A stretch of DNA of 64,000 bases from JANQSS01 sp965249735 (GCA_965249735.1 CBDFMS010000026.1:814341-878340), one strand, 5' to 3'; counted from the stretch's first letter, positions 34,430 to 43,617 are shown. Numbers and translations are program-made. The notes: generated by a model from the letters alone, not told the origin.

Positions 34430-35576
34430 CATATATTATTTCTTGTTTGCCCTGGGTATTCTATCGTTCTTATCCTGCGAAAAAGAAAGCATCATGCTGG
34501 AACCAGTAGCAGAAGACGTTGTCTTTCAAGCTTCAGGATCTGTCAATGGATTGTCCTTCGATATGAATGAAAATACTATTATGTTGACAGAAGCCGGCAC
34601 ACAAGGCCCAGTTCAACTCTATCAGGGTACATTATTCAGCGGATGTGAGACAGCTTTAATGAATACTTGTGGGCAATCATTTTCAATTACCTTTTTTGAC
34701 TCGACAAATTCAAATTATAATAACCAGGGGTATCCTGTCATCCTGGAACCGGGAGTTAAATCTGTATACATGGGGGAGTCAATTTCCATTACACCTGAGT
34801 TTTGCATTAATACAACTGGTACAGACTCGGTCCATATCGATAATGGCGTAACCATTGACGAAAATCATCCCTACTGTTTTGAACCGCAAGCTGTTTTTCC
34901 AGAATTCGAGGCATTTAATTTAAATTCGGCTTCCAATCAACCGGACAGTTTGAGCCTGGTCTTTCATATGCAAGATGTCATGGTTAGTCGTATGGGGGAT
35001 GAAGTGATTTATTATTATTTCAAGCTTAATTGCCTGGGGATGGTAGATAGTTGTATGTTGATGAGTATATCCTTGGAAGGAAATTCTCCTTATACAATTG
35101 ATGACTTCATTCTATTTGATAATTATAATCAGATCGAATTGAATGCCCAATTTAAAGTTAGTGTCTTTAATCCTTTTGGTCCGTTGGATTTGTTTTTTAC
35201 GGCCTTCCAATTAAATTCAAATCAAACCTCAAACTTTGGTCTTTTTTACTATGGTAGTCCTACCGGGATAATGCCGAATTTGTGTGATTGGCCCATTTCC
35301 TTCTCATTAGAAAATAGTATTACCACTACTTCAGGGGGAATTGTTTCGATCACTTATGTGGATGAATTCGAAAACGTATTTACCAGTATTGGCAATGGAA
35401 GCTTGGATAATGGGTTTATCATTAACTCAGCTGAACCCTATTTAATCGACGGATCTGGTAATGCAACGGTCTTATCATCTATCACGTACAATGGTACATT
35501 GGCGAATCAACTAGGACAAGTTTTAGAATTCAGCGATGTCGAATTGACCTTTGCTTTTGGGCATTTACCACAATAG
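34410..35576 (+). CDS. Predicted lipoprotein of the second sigma locus
   Basis: A 388-residue protein with a lipoprotein signal (hydrophobic stretch then LSFLSC, Cys about residue 23, followed by EKES). The remainder is beta-rich, with few charged residues and several Cys, and no family is recognised. Its start lies inside the 3' end of the preceding gene (20-bp overlap in another frame), so expression is probably coupled to the sigma/anti-sigma genes. Likely a periplasmic or surface lipoprotein. The function is unknown. Confidence 0.7.
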   Translation: MFHINSNIYYFLFALGILSFLSCEKESIMLEPVAEDVVFQASGSVNGLSFDMNENTIMLTEAGTQGPVQLYQGTLFSGCETALMNTCGQSFSITFFDSTNSNYNNQGYPVILEPGVKSVYMGESISITPEFCINTTGTDSVHIDNGVTIDENHPYCFEPQAVFPEFEAFNLNSASNQPDSLSLVFHMQDVMVSRMGDEVIYYYFKLNCLGMVDSCMLMSISLEGNSPYTIDDFILFDNYNQIELNAQFKVSVFNPFGPLDLFFTAFQLNSNQTSNFGLFYYGSPTGIMPNLCDWPISFSLENSITTTSGGIVSITYVDEFENVFTSIGNGSLDNGFIINSAEPYLIDGSGNATVLSSITYNGTLANQLGQVLEFSDVELTFAFGHLPQ

Positions 35577-35610
35577 GATTTCAATTTATTTGGATCAGAG
35601 GATTTTCAGG

Positions 35611-35649
35611 AAAAAGAAAAAGGCGATACTTTAAAAAGTACCGCCTTTT
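35611..35649. terminator. Bidirectional terminator between the lipoprotein and AT-hook protein genes
   Basis: A 13-position stem (35618-35630 with 35637-35649, one mismatch on the plus strand that becomes a G-U pair on the minus strand) with a 6-nt loop. A-rich sequence on the left gives the U-tract for the minus-strand gene and T-rich sequence on the right that for the plus-strand gene. Confidence 0.82.
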
Positions 35650-35672
35650 ATTGTTCATGGAGACCTTAACTG

Positions 35673-36640
35673 TTATTTCTTCTTTGGTCTGCCTCGTCTA
35701 CGCTTTGCTACTGGTTTTGCAGCAGCTTTCTTTGGTCTACCTGGTCCACGTTTTGCAGCTGGTTTCGCAGCAGCTTTCTTTGGTCTGCCTGGTCTACGCT
35801 TCGCAGCTGGTTTCGCAGCAGCTTTCTTTGGTCTACCTGGTCCACGCTTAGCAGCTGGTTTCGCGGCAGCTTTCTTTGGTCTACCTGGTCTACGCTTCGC
35901 AGCTGGTTTCGCAGCAGCTTTCTTTGGTCTACCTGGTCCACGCTTAGCAGCTGGTTTCGCAGCAGCTTTCTTTGGTCTACCTGGTCTACGCTTCGCAGCT
36001 GGTTTCGCAGCAGCTTTCTTTGGTCTACCTGGTCTACGCTTAGCAGCTGGTTTCGCGGCAGCTTTCTTTGGTCTACCTGGTCTACGCTTAGCAGCTGGTT
36101 TCGCAGCAGCTTTCTTTGGTCTACCTGGTCTACGTTTTGCTACTGGTTTCGCAGCAGCTTTCTTTGGTCTACCTGGTCTACGTTTTGCTACTGGTTTTGC
36201 AGCAGCTTTCTTTGGTCTACCCGGTCCACGCTTCGCAGCTGGTTTTGCAGCAGCTTTCTTTGGTCTACCTGGTCCACGCTTAGCAGCTGGTTTCGCAGCA
36301 GCAGCTTTTCTTGGTCTACCTGGTCCACGCTTCGCAGCTGGTTTCGCAGCAGCAGCTTTTCTTGGTCTACCCGGTCCACGCTTCGCAGCTGGTTTTGCAG
36401 CAGCAGCTTTCCTTGGTCTACCCGGTCCACGTTTCGCAGCAGCAGCTTTCTTTGGTCTACCTGGTCTACGCTTCGCAGCTGGTTTCGCAGCAGCAGCTTT
36501 CTTTGGTCTACCTGGTCCACGCTTCGCAGTTGTTTTTTTCGCAGCAGCCTTTTTAGGTCTACCCGGTCCACGTTTCGCAGCCGTTTTTTTCGCAGCAGCC
36601 TTTTTAGGTCTGCCTGGTTTTCGTTTTGCAGATTTAGCTT
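35673..36640. repeat. Coding tandem repeat, 48-51 bp unit
   Basis: The 3' part of the AT-hook gene is a direct repeat of 48 bp (51 bp in the N-terminal copies, which carry one extra alanine codon). Neighbouring copies are nearly identical, with silent differences such as TTCGCAGC versus TTAGCAGC. The copy number is about 20 and could vary between strains. Confidence 0.85.
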
Positions 36641-36794
36641 TTTTCTCATCAGCTTTCGCTTGAGTGAGTTTTTTCTTAGCATCACGCAAAGCTTTCTTGG
36701 CCGATTTTGTTTGGCTCTCCAATTTCTTTATTTGAGCTTGGGTTGCCTTGACCATGCCAGCCAATTGTGCTGAAGACATTTTCTTTTTTGCCAT
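35673..36794 (-). CDS. Histone H1-like AT-hook repeat protein
   Basis: A 373-residue, extremely basic protein. A coiled N-terminus (about 1-55, SSAQLAGMVKATQAQIKKLE) is followed by about 20 tandem copies of a 16-17-residue unit: K-R-R/G-P-G-R-P-K-K-A-A-A-K-P-A-A. Each unit has the GRP core of an AT-hook, which inserts into the minor groove of AT-rich DNA. It is a likely nucleoid-associated protein acting on many sites at once. Repeats near the N-terminus carry KKTAAK or KPAAAA variants, whereas the C-terminal ones are nearly uniform, consistent with recent expansion. At DNA level the unit is 48 bp and almost identical. A -7-like TAAATTTG lies 30 bp upstream of the ATG. Confidence 0.85.
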   Translation of the reverse strand: MAKKKMSSAQLAGMVKATQAQIKKLESQTKSAKKALRDAKKKLTQAKADEKKAKSAKRKPGRPKKAAAKKTAAKRGPGRPKKAAAKKTTAKRGPGRPKKAAAAKPAAKRRPGRPKKAAAAKRGPGRPRKAAAAKPAAKRGPGRPRKAAAAKPAAKRGPGRPRKAAAAKPAAKRGPGRPKKAAAKPAAKRGPGRPKKAAAKPVAKRRPGRPKKAAAKPVAKRRPGRPKKAAAKPAAKRRPGRPKKAAAKPAAKRRPGRPKKAAAKPAAKRRPGRPKKAAAKPAAKRGPGRPKKAAAKPAAKRRPGRPKKAAAKPAAKRGPGRPKKAAAKPAAKRRPGRPKKAAAKPAAKRGPGRPKKAAAKPVAKRRRGRPKKK

Positions 36795-37083
36795 AATAAA
36801 AATTAGTTAGATTTAATTAACTACAAATTTAATTCATTCAATCGTAATATTTCACATAAACGTCTAAAAAACAAGCTGTTCCATCAATAGCATCTTGACC
36901 AACGTATTTTGATTTTAAAATTTAAAAATTATACTTCGCTGATACTCAATTTATTATGAATAATTTTCATAAAAAATATAGATTTTTTGAAAACAAATAA
37001 TCTTGAACTTTTTTTTAAATTATCTTTGAGGTTTGATCAAAAAAACACGTATTTTTCAAAAAATCACTCAAACACCAGGACAG

Positions 37084-37968
37084 ATGAAACAACTTGACGG
37101 TAGAAAAACAGCAACCAACGTTAAAACCAAGCTTCGTGACGAAATTAATAATTGGTTAGAAAAAGGTAATAAACGACCACATCTAGCGGCTGTATTAGTA
37201 GGAGATAATACAGCTAGTCGTGCCTATATTAGAACGAAAATAAAATCATGTGAAGAAGTAGGAATGGCGTCATCCTTTTTTCAATTTGATGCACAAATAA
37301 CAGAAGATCAACTACTTAAGGAGATTGATAAATTAAATAACAATCCTGAAATTGATGGTTTTATCGTCCAATTACCAATCCCCAAGCACATAAATGAACA
37401 CAAAATAATCGAACGCATTGACCCTAAAAAAGATGTCGATGGTTTTCATCCTGTAAATTTGGGAAAAATGATGTTGGGATTACCGACTTTATTGCCGGCA
37501 ACACCTTATGGAATTATTGAAATCATCCGACAATACAATATTGAAACATCGGGCAAACACTGTGTGGTATTGGGTCGTAGCAATATTGTAGGTACGCCTG
37601 TAAGTCTTCTTTTATCCCGAAAAAATGATCCTGGGAATTGTACGGTAACCCTAGCACATAGTCGCACAAATAATCTTTCGGAATTAACTCAAATGGCCGA
37701 TATTCTTATTGTTGCTTTAGGAATTCCAGAATTTGTTACCGCCGATATGATAAAACCCGGATGTGTCATTATTGATGTTGGAATTAATAGAAAAGAAGAT
37801 ACTTCCAGAAAAAGAGGTTACCGACTTGTCGGTGATGTTAATTATGAGGACGTGCTTGAAAAAGTATCGTATATCACACCGGTCCCGGGCGGCGTAGGAC
37901 CTATGACTGTGGCGAGTCTCCTGGTAAATACAATGAAGACTGTTAAGTGGAATGCAGCAGATGATTGA
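37084..37968 (+). CDS. folD: Bifunctional methylenetetrahydrofolate dehydrogenase / cyclohydrolase
   Basis: A 294-residue enzyme interconverting 5,10-methylene- and 10-formyl-tetrahydrofolate. It has RPHLAAVLVGDNTASRAYIRTKIKSC (split across the active-site Lys region), DGFIVQLPIPKHI, KDVDGFHPVNLGKM, GRSNIVGTPVSLLL and the C-terminal PVPGGVGPMTVASLL. The ATG at 37084 (MKQLDG) gives the family's usual length; an upstream TTG at 37033 in frame adds 17 atypical residues and is disfavoured. The 3' end overlaps prmA. A possible -7 element TATCTTTG (37021-37028) lies 56 bp upstream. Confidence 0.96.
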   Translation: MKQLDGRKTATNVKTKLRDEINNWLEKGNKRPHLAAVLVGDNTASRAYIRTKIKSCEEVGMASSFFQFDAQITEDQLLKEIDKLNNNPEIDGFIVQLPIPKHINEHKIIERIDPKKDVDGFHPVNLGKMMLGLPTLLPATPYGIIEIIRQYNIETSGKHCVVLGRSNIVGTPVSLLLSRKNDPGNCTVTLAHSRTNNLSELTQMADILIVALGIPEFVTADMIKPGCVIIDVGINRKEDTSRKRGYRLVGDVNYEDVLEKVSYITPVPGGVGPMTVASLLVNTMKTVKWNAADD

Positions 37969-38797
37969 TTGGATTTCTCACGAATTAATTTGTCTTGAAC
38001 CCACTGATTTCTCAATTTTAACCGCCTATTTAGAAGAATTCGAAATTGCCGGTATTGAAGAACACCCAAACGGAATTACAATCTATTATCAGGATAACGA
38101 ATTAGGCGGAATAATTCAGTCTCATTGCCAGTCACTGAAGCTTAATGCTAAACATGTTATCAATTCTGAACCAGAACAAAATTGGAATTCAGTTTGGGAA
38201 AGTTCATTTAAACCTGTATCAGTAGATGATTTCTGCGTGATCTATGCCCATTTCCATAAAATTGACATTAGCAAATTTCAATTCCCCATTCAAATCACGC
38301 CTAAAATGTCCTTTGGAACAGGCCATCATGCAACTACACGACTCATGATTCAACTTATGCGTCGATTGGATTTTAAAGATAAATCAGTCCTGGATTTTGG
38401 CTCTGGTACAGGTATTTTATCCATCTTGTCAAAACTCCTTGGTGCCCGGCACGTAACTGGTATAGACAATATGTCGTGGGCGATAGAAAATTCACAGGAA
38501 AATGCCATAACAAACAATTGCGGGCATATTGATTTTATCCTGGCTGATAACGCTTCACTTCCCGGGAAACATTTTGATGTCATTCTTGTCAATATAATTC
38601 GCAAGGTAATATTCGACAATCTCGATGTGCTTGCAAAACAGATCGTACATAATGGCTATTTGATATTATCCGGGTATTTACAAAATGACAGACAAAAAGT
38701 GTTGTATGAAACCACTCAGCGCGGGTTCAAACTTATAGGCGAACAATGTGAAGATCAATGGGTGTGTCAACTTTATCAAAAATCAGCGAGTGCCTGA
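37952..38797 (+). CDS. prmA: Ribosomal protein L11 methyltransferase
   Basis: A 281-residue S-adenosylmethionine-dependent enzyme that trimethylates ribosomal protein L11. The N-terminal substrate-recognition domain is short (about 1-105). The Rossmann methyltransferase domain has PKMSFGTGHHATTRLMI, LDFGSGTGILSI (SAM loop) and DVILVNIIRKVI. The latter corresponds to the NIL/NPP-type catalytic motif, slightly altered. The start is either 37952 or the Met at 37961, both overlapping the end of folD, so the two genes are probably coupled. The C-terminus overlaps the convergent maf gene by 22 bp. Confidence 0.92.
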   Translation: MQQMIDWISHELICLEPTDFSILTAYLEEFEIAGIEEHPNGITIYYQDNELGGIIQSHCQSLKLNAKHVINSEPEQNWNSVWESSFKPVSVDDFCVIYAHFHKIDISKFQFPIQITPKMSFGTGHHATTRLMIQLMRRLDFKDKSVLDFGSGTGILSILSKLLGARHVTGIDNMSWAIENSQENAITNNCGHIDFILADNASLPGKHFDVILVNIIRKVIFDNLDVLAKQIVHNGYLILSGYLQNDRQKVLYETTQRGFKLIGEQCEDQWVCQLYQKSASA

Positions 38798-39345
38798 TAG
38801 ACTTCCCTTGTGGGAAGTCCCATTATATTGCTGTAGCTGCCTGATATTCTTTTTATTTTACTCCAGCCAATCCAATCCTGTATTCCATAGGCTCCGGCCT
38901 TATCAAGTGTTTTATACGTATTGATGTAGTAGTCGATTTCTTCATTTTTAAGTACATCGAATACGACTTCTGTTCTTACTGAAAACGACAATGATTTGTC
39001 TTTATTTGACAGAAAAACACCACTAATGACTGTATGTTTATTTCCAGACAGCTGCTTTAAGATTTCTGCTGCCTCATCTTTGCCCTGTGGTTTTCCAATA
39101 ATGGTATTTTCAAAAACAACTACCGTATCCGCTGCCAATAATATTTCTCCGGGCTGCAACTGTTCCAGACATGGACTTCCTTTTAGCCTGGCCAAATATT
39201 CCGGAACATCCCTGTTTTGCATATTGTCGGGAATAATCTCCTCGACGTCTGATACCACAATCCTAAATTTGATATCAAGCTGTTCTAATAAATAAGCTCG
39301 TCTCGGAGAACCTGATGCCAACAGTATAGGATGTTTCATACGCAC
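38776..39345 (-). CDS. maf: Maf-family nucleotide pyrophosphatase
   Basis: A 189-residue house-cleaning enzyme that hydrolyses non-canonical or modified nucleoside triphosphates. Visible are ILLASGSPRRAYLLEQL (substrate loop), LLAADTVVVFENTIIGKP (catalytic Asp), and DKAGAYGIQDWIGWSKIKRISGSYSNIMGLP. The WIGWSKI segment fits the dTTP/UTP-type YhdE subfamily. The first two residues MR may be untranslated; MKHPI is an alternative start. The stop lies inside the end of prmA on the opposite strand. Confidence 0.93.
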   Translation of the reverse strand: MRMKHPILLASGSPRRAYLLEQLDIKFRIVVSDVEEIIPDNMQNRDVPEYLARLKGSPCLEQLQPGEILLAADTVVVFENTIIGKPQGKDEAAEILKQLSGNKHTVISGVFLSNKDKSLSFSVRTEVVFDVLKNEEIDYYINTYKTLDKAGAYGIQDWIGWSKIKRISGSYSNIMGLPTREVYQALADF

Positions 39346-39632
39346 GGTATTAAGTTTATTAAATAGCTTTAATCTGATATGGGATTCGGTACTATATCAA
39401 CAACCATTTGATATTCAATTGTTTTCATCAACCGTAAATTGTTAATCGTCCAGATTACGACAGTTGGCAATCAATTCTAATTTGCTTGCCACCACAACGA
39501 ATCCAACAACTTCAAGGAATTATAATTATCAGCCGTGAAAATAACAGAATTGAAGTTCTTAAATCAAAGTTCAATCTGAATACCCGATTGGTAAATTCAT
39601 GACCCAACGCCCTAGATCATCGATTTTCGGAA

Positions 39633-39878
39633 TTATTGATTATCGCGCCACTCATACACCCATTTGGCTTGAATTTGTTCGAGATGGCCTTCACTACAGT
39701 CTTCTCGTTTGCCTTCAAAATGTGGTATTTCCAGTATCCAGTCCAATAATTCCGTAAACCGAATGCGATAAATTTTGGATTCACCAAAATCGTCACCAAA
39801 TCTGTCGTACAATGCCATTGCTATATCCTCATGGTCCATCCAGGAAATGGGTAAATTGTCTATTTCATCAAAACTCAT
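39633..39878 (-). CDS. iscX: IscX-like Fe-S assembly protein
   Basis: An 81-residue acidic protein with ISWMDHEDIAMALYDRF, RFTELLDWILEIPHFEG and EGHLEQIQAKWVYEW. This is the conserved IscX/YfhJ fold, which binds iron and modulates the cysteine desulfurase IscS. It is 32 bp downstream of the ferredoxin gene on the same strand, as in isc operons of other phyla, but iscS, iscU, hscA and hscB are not in this window. Length matches the family. Confidence 0.9.
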   Translation of the reverse strand: MSFDEIDNLPISWMDHEDIAMALYDRFGDDFGESKIYRIRFTELLDWILEIPHFEGKREDCSEGHLEQIQAKWVYEWRDNQ

Positions 39879-39910
39879 TGATTCTATTTAGCTTTTACTT
39901 CGAAATTTGG

Positions 39911-40252
39911 TTAGTGTTCATGTCCGATGATGAGACGTTGATCAGGAATTGTCACTTCGATTTCGGCCTCATCTGATAAAATAATCGACTGACAACCCAG
40001 GCGTGATTCCAGGCGCGGATTTATGGCCCGATCAATGAAGTCCTCTTCTTTGTCCGATATTTCTTCCAGAAACTCTTCCCCTTTTTCTATATAAACGTGA
40101 CACGTACTGCATGCACAAACTCCTCCACAATTATGATTCAAATGAATATCATGGTCCTCAGCTATGTCTAAAATGGATAGATCCACTTCAGCATCGGCTA
40201 TTACAATCGGCTTGATATCTTCTTGTTCAAATTTAAATGTAACTTTTGCCAT
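39911..40252 (-). CDS. fdx: ISC-type [2Fe-2S] ferredoxin
   Basis: A 113-residue ferredoxin of the adrenodoxin/Fdx type. The cluster ligands are in NCGGVCACSTCHVYIEKG (Cys at positions about 41, 47 and 50) and LGCQ (about 86), the C-x5-C-x2-C...C pattern. It supplies electrons to Fe-S cluster assembly. It is probably co-transcribed with iscX. The acidic surface (SDKEEDFIDRA) is typical of ISC ferredoxins. Confidence 0.92.
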   Translation of the reverse strand: MAKVTFKFEQEDIKPIVIADAEVDLSILDIAEDHDIHLNHNCGGVCACSTCHVYIEKGEEFLEEISDKEEDFIDRAINPRLESRLGCQSIILSDEAEIEVTIPDQRLIIGHEH

Positions 40253-40504
40253 TCTGCACGTTGCATTAAGATTAATCCCAACAAGGGTAATGAAAAAAAA
40301 GTTCGCATCCCTCCTTGATATGGTAAATATTACTAACTTGAATGGATAATCGAAGTAAAAGTTCGATTCCGTCTGATACAGTTAGTTCGCATCGAAAGAT
40401 GAATTGACTATCTATGTTCGTGTGATAGAAGAAATTCACACTTTTTATCTAATTAAAGAGGAGATTGGATATAAATCGAAATTAGTTCAAGCGTTATTAA
40501 GATC

Positions 40505-43135
40505 ATGGAAGGAGAAGAAACACAAGCGGCGATAATGCCTTATAAGTTCAGGGAACTAAAGATCTACTCTAGTACTGAATGGTTGGCCGATAATCGCAAA
40601 AAGTATCGTCAGGTCTTTGATCGGCAAGAAACGACTTTTGTCTATGCTGAATTGTCTTTCTACAATAAGCTTTTTGATGAAGAAGCCTGGGATGTGACAA
40701 TCACACTCAAGTGCTTTAGTTTGAGTCGAAGCAAAAAAGAAATTTGCAGTCTGGAACTGAAAAAGAAAATCAGTAAATACGATCACACCGTCTATATTCG
40801 CGAGGGTTGGGGAAATAAAAAACAAGGATCATTCTGGTCACGAGGAACTTATTATTGGGAGGCCTGGATGGACGATAAAAAAGTGGCCACAAAATACTTT
40901 TATATCGAAGAGATTGACGAATCAGAGGAAGATGAAGACCCAACAACTTATCTGGACTTAAAATCAGTTCGCTTATACGAAGGTAAATACGACGATGTAT
41001 CACCTGAAGACCGCAAGTTCTATAAGGCATTTGCCGTTGGAGACACACGATATATCTACGCCGAAATAATATGTGAAAATCTAAATATCTACTCCAACTG
41101 GCAGTGCGAATTATTCGTCAAATTTTTTAACCAATCGCGTGAATTAAAAGGTCAGGTCATCCGCTTGAGCCAGGTCAAAGAAAATGATGACATTATTGAG
41201 GTTACAGCAGGATGGGGCGCCAATATTAAGGGGAGTTGGCGTAAAGGAATATACTCCGTAGAAGTCATTTTCATGGATCGTCTCCTCGGCGTGATACCTT
41301 TTGAAGTTGGAGATGAGTTTATCGAAGGCGTCGGTCACGTACAATTACCAAATCGTGCGAAGCCGATGTACCTGCAGACAGACGAAGATGCGCATCTTTC
41401 CTTAGAAGAGATCATGGAGCGGTTGAATAATCTCATTGGTCTTAAACCTATTAAAAAACAGGTTCGTGAACATGCCCAGTATTTAAAATTTATTCAGCTC
41501 CGAAAGGATAAAGGATTTAAAGAAGACTCTGAACTTTCAATCCATGCTGTTTTTACGGGTAATCCCGGTACCGGAAAAACAACGGTGGCAAAAATGATGG
41601 GTAAACTCTACCGGAAGATGGGATTATTGTCTCGTGGTCATGTCCACGAAGTCGATCGGGTAAGTCTGGTGGGTGAATATATCGGCCAAACAGCACCTAA
41701 AGTAAAAGAAGCCATTGAAAAGGCGCGCGGTGGTATTATGTTTATTGATGAGGCTTATTCATTGGCCAGAACCAACGATGACACGAAAGATTTTGGACGT
41801 GAGGTCATCGAAATTTTAGTCAAAGAAATGTCGGATGGAGAAGGCGACCTGGCGGTTATCGTGGCTGGTTATCCAAAAGAAATGAAACATTTTTTGGAGT
41901 CCAATCCCGGTCTGCGTTCACGATTTAAATTATTCTATGATTTTACAGATTTCAAACCAGATGAATTGTGGGAAATCGTAAATTATGCAGCGACAGAAAT
42001 GGAGCTTGAATTTGAACCGAAAGCTCAGGAAATGCTCAATAAAATAATATTGCGCGCCTATCGTAACCGAGATCGCAGTTTTGGAAATGCCCGCTATGTT
42101 TATGATCTGGTGGAAAAAGCGAAAATAAATTTAGGTCTGCGAATCATGATGATGGAAAATCCGCACGGACAGCCCGCTTCTGATTTAAAATTGATCCAGG
42201 TGTCCGATGTTCAACAACTTGACGATACTATTTTAACCGAATTACCTGATATTCCTATCGATAGTGAATTATTGGAATTGGCGCTCAAGGAACTCGATTA
42301 TCTCATAGGCATGAAGGCTGTCAAACAAGAAGTTCGCGAACTGATCAGCCTGGTAAAATATTACCAGTCCCTCGGAGTCAACCCACTTAATAAATTGTAT
42401 TTGCACACATTATTCATTGGTAATCCGGGCACAGGTAAAACCACCGTGGCACGCATACTCGCTAAAATATTCCGTGCCCTCGGAATTCTTGAACGAGGAC
42501 ATATTGTCGAGACAGATCGTCAAGGACTTGTGGCAGGATTTGTAGGACAAACTGCCATTAAAACTTCCGGTAAAATCGACGAAGCCAATGGCGGCGTTTT
42601 ATTTATCGATGAAGCATATGCACTTACCGGAGCAGCGGGTCTCTATGCCGACTACGGACATGAAGCGATTCAGACCATTTTAAAACGAATGGAAGACGAT
42701 CGTGGCACATTCTTTGTATTTGCCGCCGGATATCCCGATAACATGGAGAAATTTCTTAAATCCAACCCAGGCCTCCGTTCCCGTTTCGATAAGATTTTAA
42801 AATTCGAAGATTATTCTCCTGCTGATTTATTTGATATTGCCAAACACATGCTGGCAACTGAAAAACTAAAATTATCAAAAGCGGCAGCTGATTACCTCCA
42901 CCAGGTTGTTTTTCAAATGCATCGTGGACGCGATAAATTCTTTGGCAATGCAAGGACGATAAGACAACTTGTGAACGCCATCATGAAAAATCAACATCTG
43001 CGTATGTCAAATTCCAATGAAACATCAAAACGTGAATTGTACAATGTACTCGTGGAGGATATTCGTAAGGTCGAATTACAGGACGAGAATAAAATATTTG
43101 ATAAAAAGAAAATTGGATTCAAATCTGAACAGTGA
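40505..43135 (+). CDS. Double-AAA ATPase (CbbX/SpoVK-like) with duplicated N-terminal beta domain
   Basis: An 876-residue protein of three parts. The N-terminal 280 residues contain two related beta domains (about 15-140 and 150-265), each ending GWG-x4-GS-x-W/x-x-G-x-Y-x-x-E. They are followed by two CbbX-type AAA modules. AAA1 (about 300-570) has Walker A GNPGTGKTTVAK, GEYIGQTAPKVKEA, Walker B GGIMFIDEAY and GLRSRF. AAA2 (about 590-850) has GNPGTGKTTVAR, AGFVGQTAIKTSGK, GGVLFIDEAY and GLRSRFD. Both ATPase sites look intact. The family includes Rubisco activases and type VII/ESX ATPases, but no such partner is present; its substrate is unknown. It is not in an obvious operon except with yjbQ, 60 bp downstream. 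Confidence 0.82.
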   Translation: MEGEETQAAIMPYKFRELKIYSSTEWLADNRKKYRQVFDRQETTFVYAELSFYNKLFDEEAWDVTITLKCFSLSRSKKEICSLELKKKISKYDHTVYIREGWGNKKQGSFWSRGTYYWEAWMDDKKVATKYFYIEEIDESEEDEDPTTYLDLKSVRLYEGKYDDVSPEDRKFYKAFAVGDTRYIYAEIICENLNIYSNWQCELFVKFFNQSRELKGQVIRLSQVKENDDIIEVTAGWGANIKGSWRKGIYSVEVIFMDRLLGVIPFEVGDEFIEGVGHVQLPNRAKPMYLQTDEDAHLSLEEIMERLNNLIGLKPIKKQVREHAQYLKFIQLRKDKGFKEDSELSIHAVFTGNPGTGKTTVAKMMGKLYRKMGLLSRGHVHEVDRVSLVGEYIGQTAPKVKEAIEKARGGIMFIDEAYSLARTNDDTKDFGREVIEILVKEMSDGEGDLAVIVAGYPKEMKHFLESNPGLRSRFKLFYDFTDFKPDELWEIVNYAATEMELEFEPKAQEMLNKIILRAYRNRDRSFGNARYVYDLVEKAKINLGLRIMMMENPHGQPASDLKLIQVSDVQQLDDTILTELPDIPIDSELLELALKELDYLIGMKAVKQEVRELISLVKYYQSLGVNPLNKLYLHTLFIGNPGTGKTTVARILAKIFRALGILERGHIVETDRQGLVAGFVGQTAIKTSGKIDEANGGVLFIDEAYALTGAAGLYADYGHEAIQTILKRMEDDRGTFFVFAAGYPDNMEKFLKSNPGLRSRFDKILKFEDYSPADLFDIAKHMLATEKLKLSKAAADYLHQVVFQMHRGRDKFFGNARTIRQLVNAIMKNQHLRMSNSNETSKRELYNVLVEDIRKVELQDENKIFDKKKIGFKSEQ

Positions 43136-43197
43136 AATTTGCTGCATCGGAGCGCTATCGGTCCGGGAAGCCAGCGTGTCTAACCTATAATCTATAA

Positions 43198-43614
43198 ATG
43201 AAATCTTACAAGAAAGAAATGTGGTTTCGCGTACCTACGCGACGAGGGTTTATCAATATTACAAGGGACGTTACCGAAACTATCCGGGAAAGTGGCGTCC
43301 AGGAAGGACTATGCCTTGTAAATGCCATGCACATTACCGCCAGCGTTTTTATCAATGACGATGAAAGTGGCCTGCATCAGGACTATGAAAAATGGCTGGA
43401 GGGGTTAGCGCCTGAAAAACCCTATTCGCAATATGCACACAATGGATATGAAGACAATGCGGATGCCCATCTTAAACGCACGATCATGGGCCGTGAAGTT
43501 GTCGTTGCCATTACGGAAGGACAGTTGGATTTCGGGCCCTGGGAAGCCATTTTTTATGGTGAATTTGATGGAAAACGAGAGAAGCGCGTGTTGATTAAAA
43601 TAATCGGGGAATAG
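43198..43614 (+). CDS. yjbQ: YjbQ family protein (UPF0047, secondary thiamine-phosphate synthase type)
   Basis: A 138-residue single-domain protein with RGFINITRDVTETIRESGVQEGLCLV, MHITASVFINDDE, NADAHLKRTIMGREVVVAITEGQLDFGPWEAIFYGEFDGKREKRVLIKIIGE broken across strands. The conserved His/Asp/Glu residues are those of the YjbQ/UPF0047 fold, which has weak thiamine-phosphate synthase activity in vitro and an uncertain cellular role. Length is typical. It follows the AAA ATPase gene in the same direction. Confidence 0.93.
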   Translation: MKSYKKEMWFRVPTRRGFINITRDVTETIRESGVQEGLCLVNAMHITASVFINDDESGLHQDYEKWLEGLAPEKPYSQYAHNGYEDNADAHLKRTIMGREVVVAITEGQLDFGPWEAIFYGEFDGKREKRVLIKIIGE

Positions 43615-43617
43615 AAT

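Noticed and set aside
36188..36685. Long Leu/Arg/Val-rich frames across the AT-hook gene
   Set aside because: They are shadow frames of the GC-biased 48-bp repeat; the AT-hook frame has the meaningful motif.
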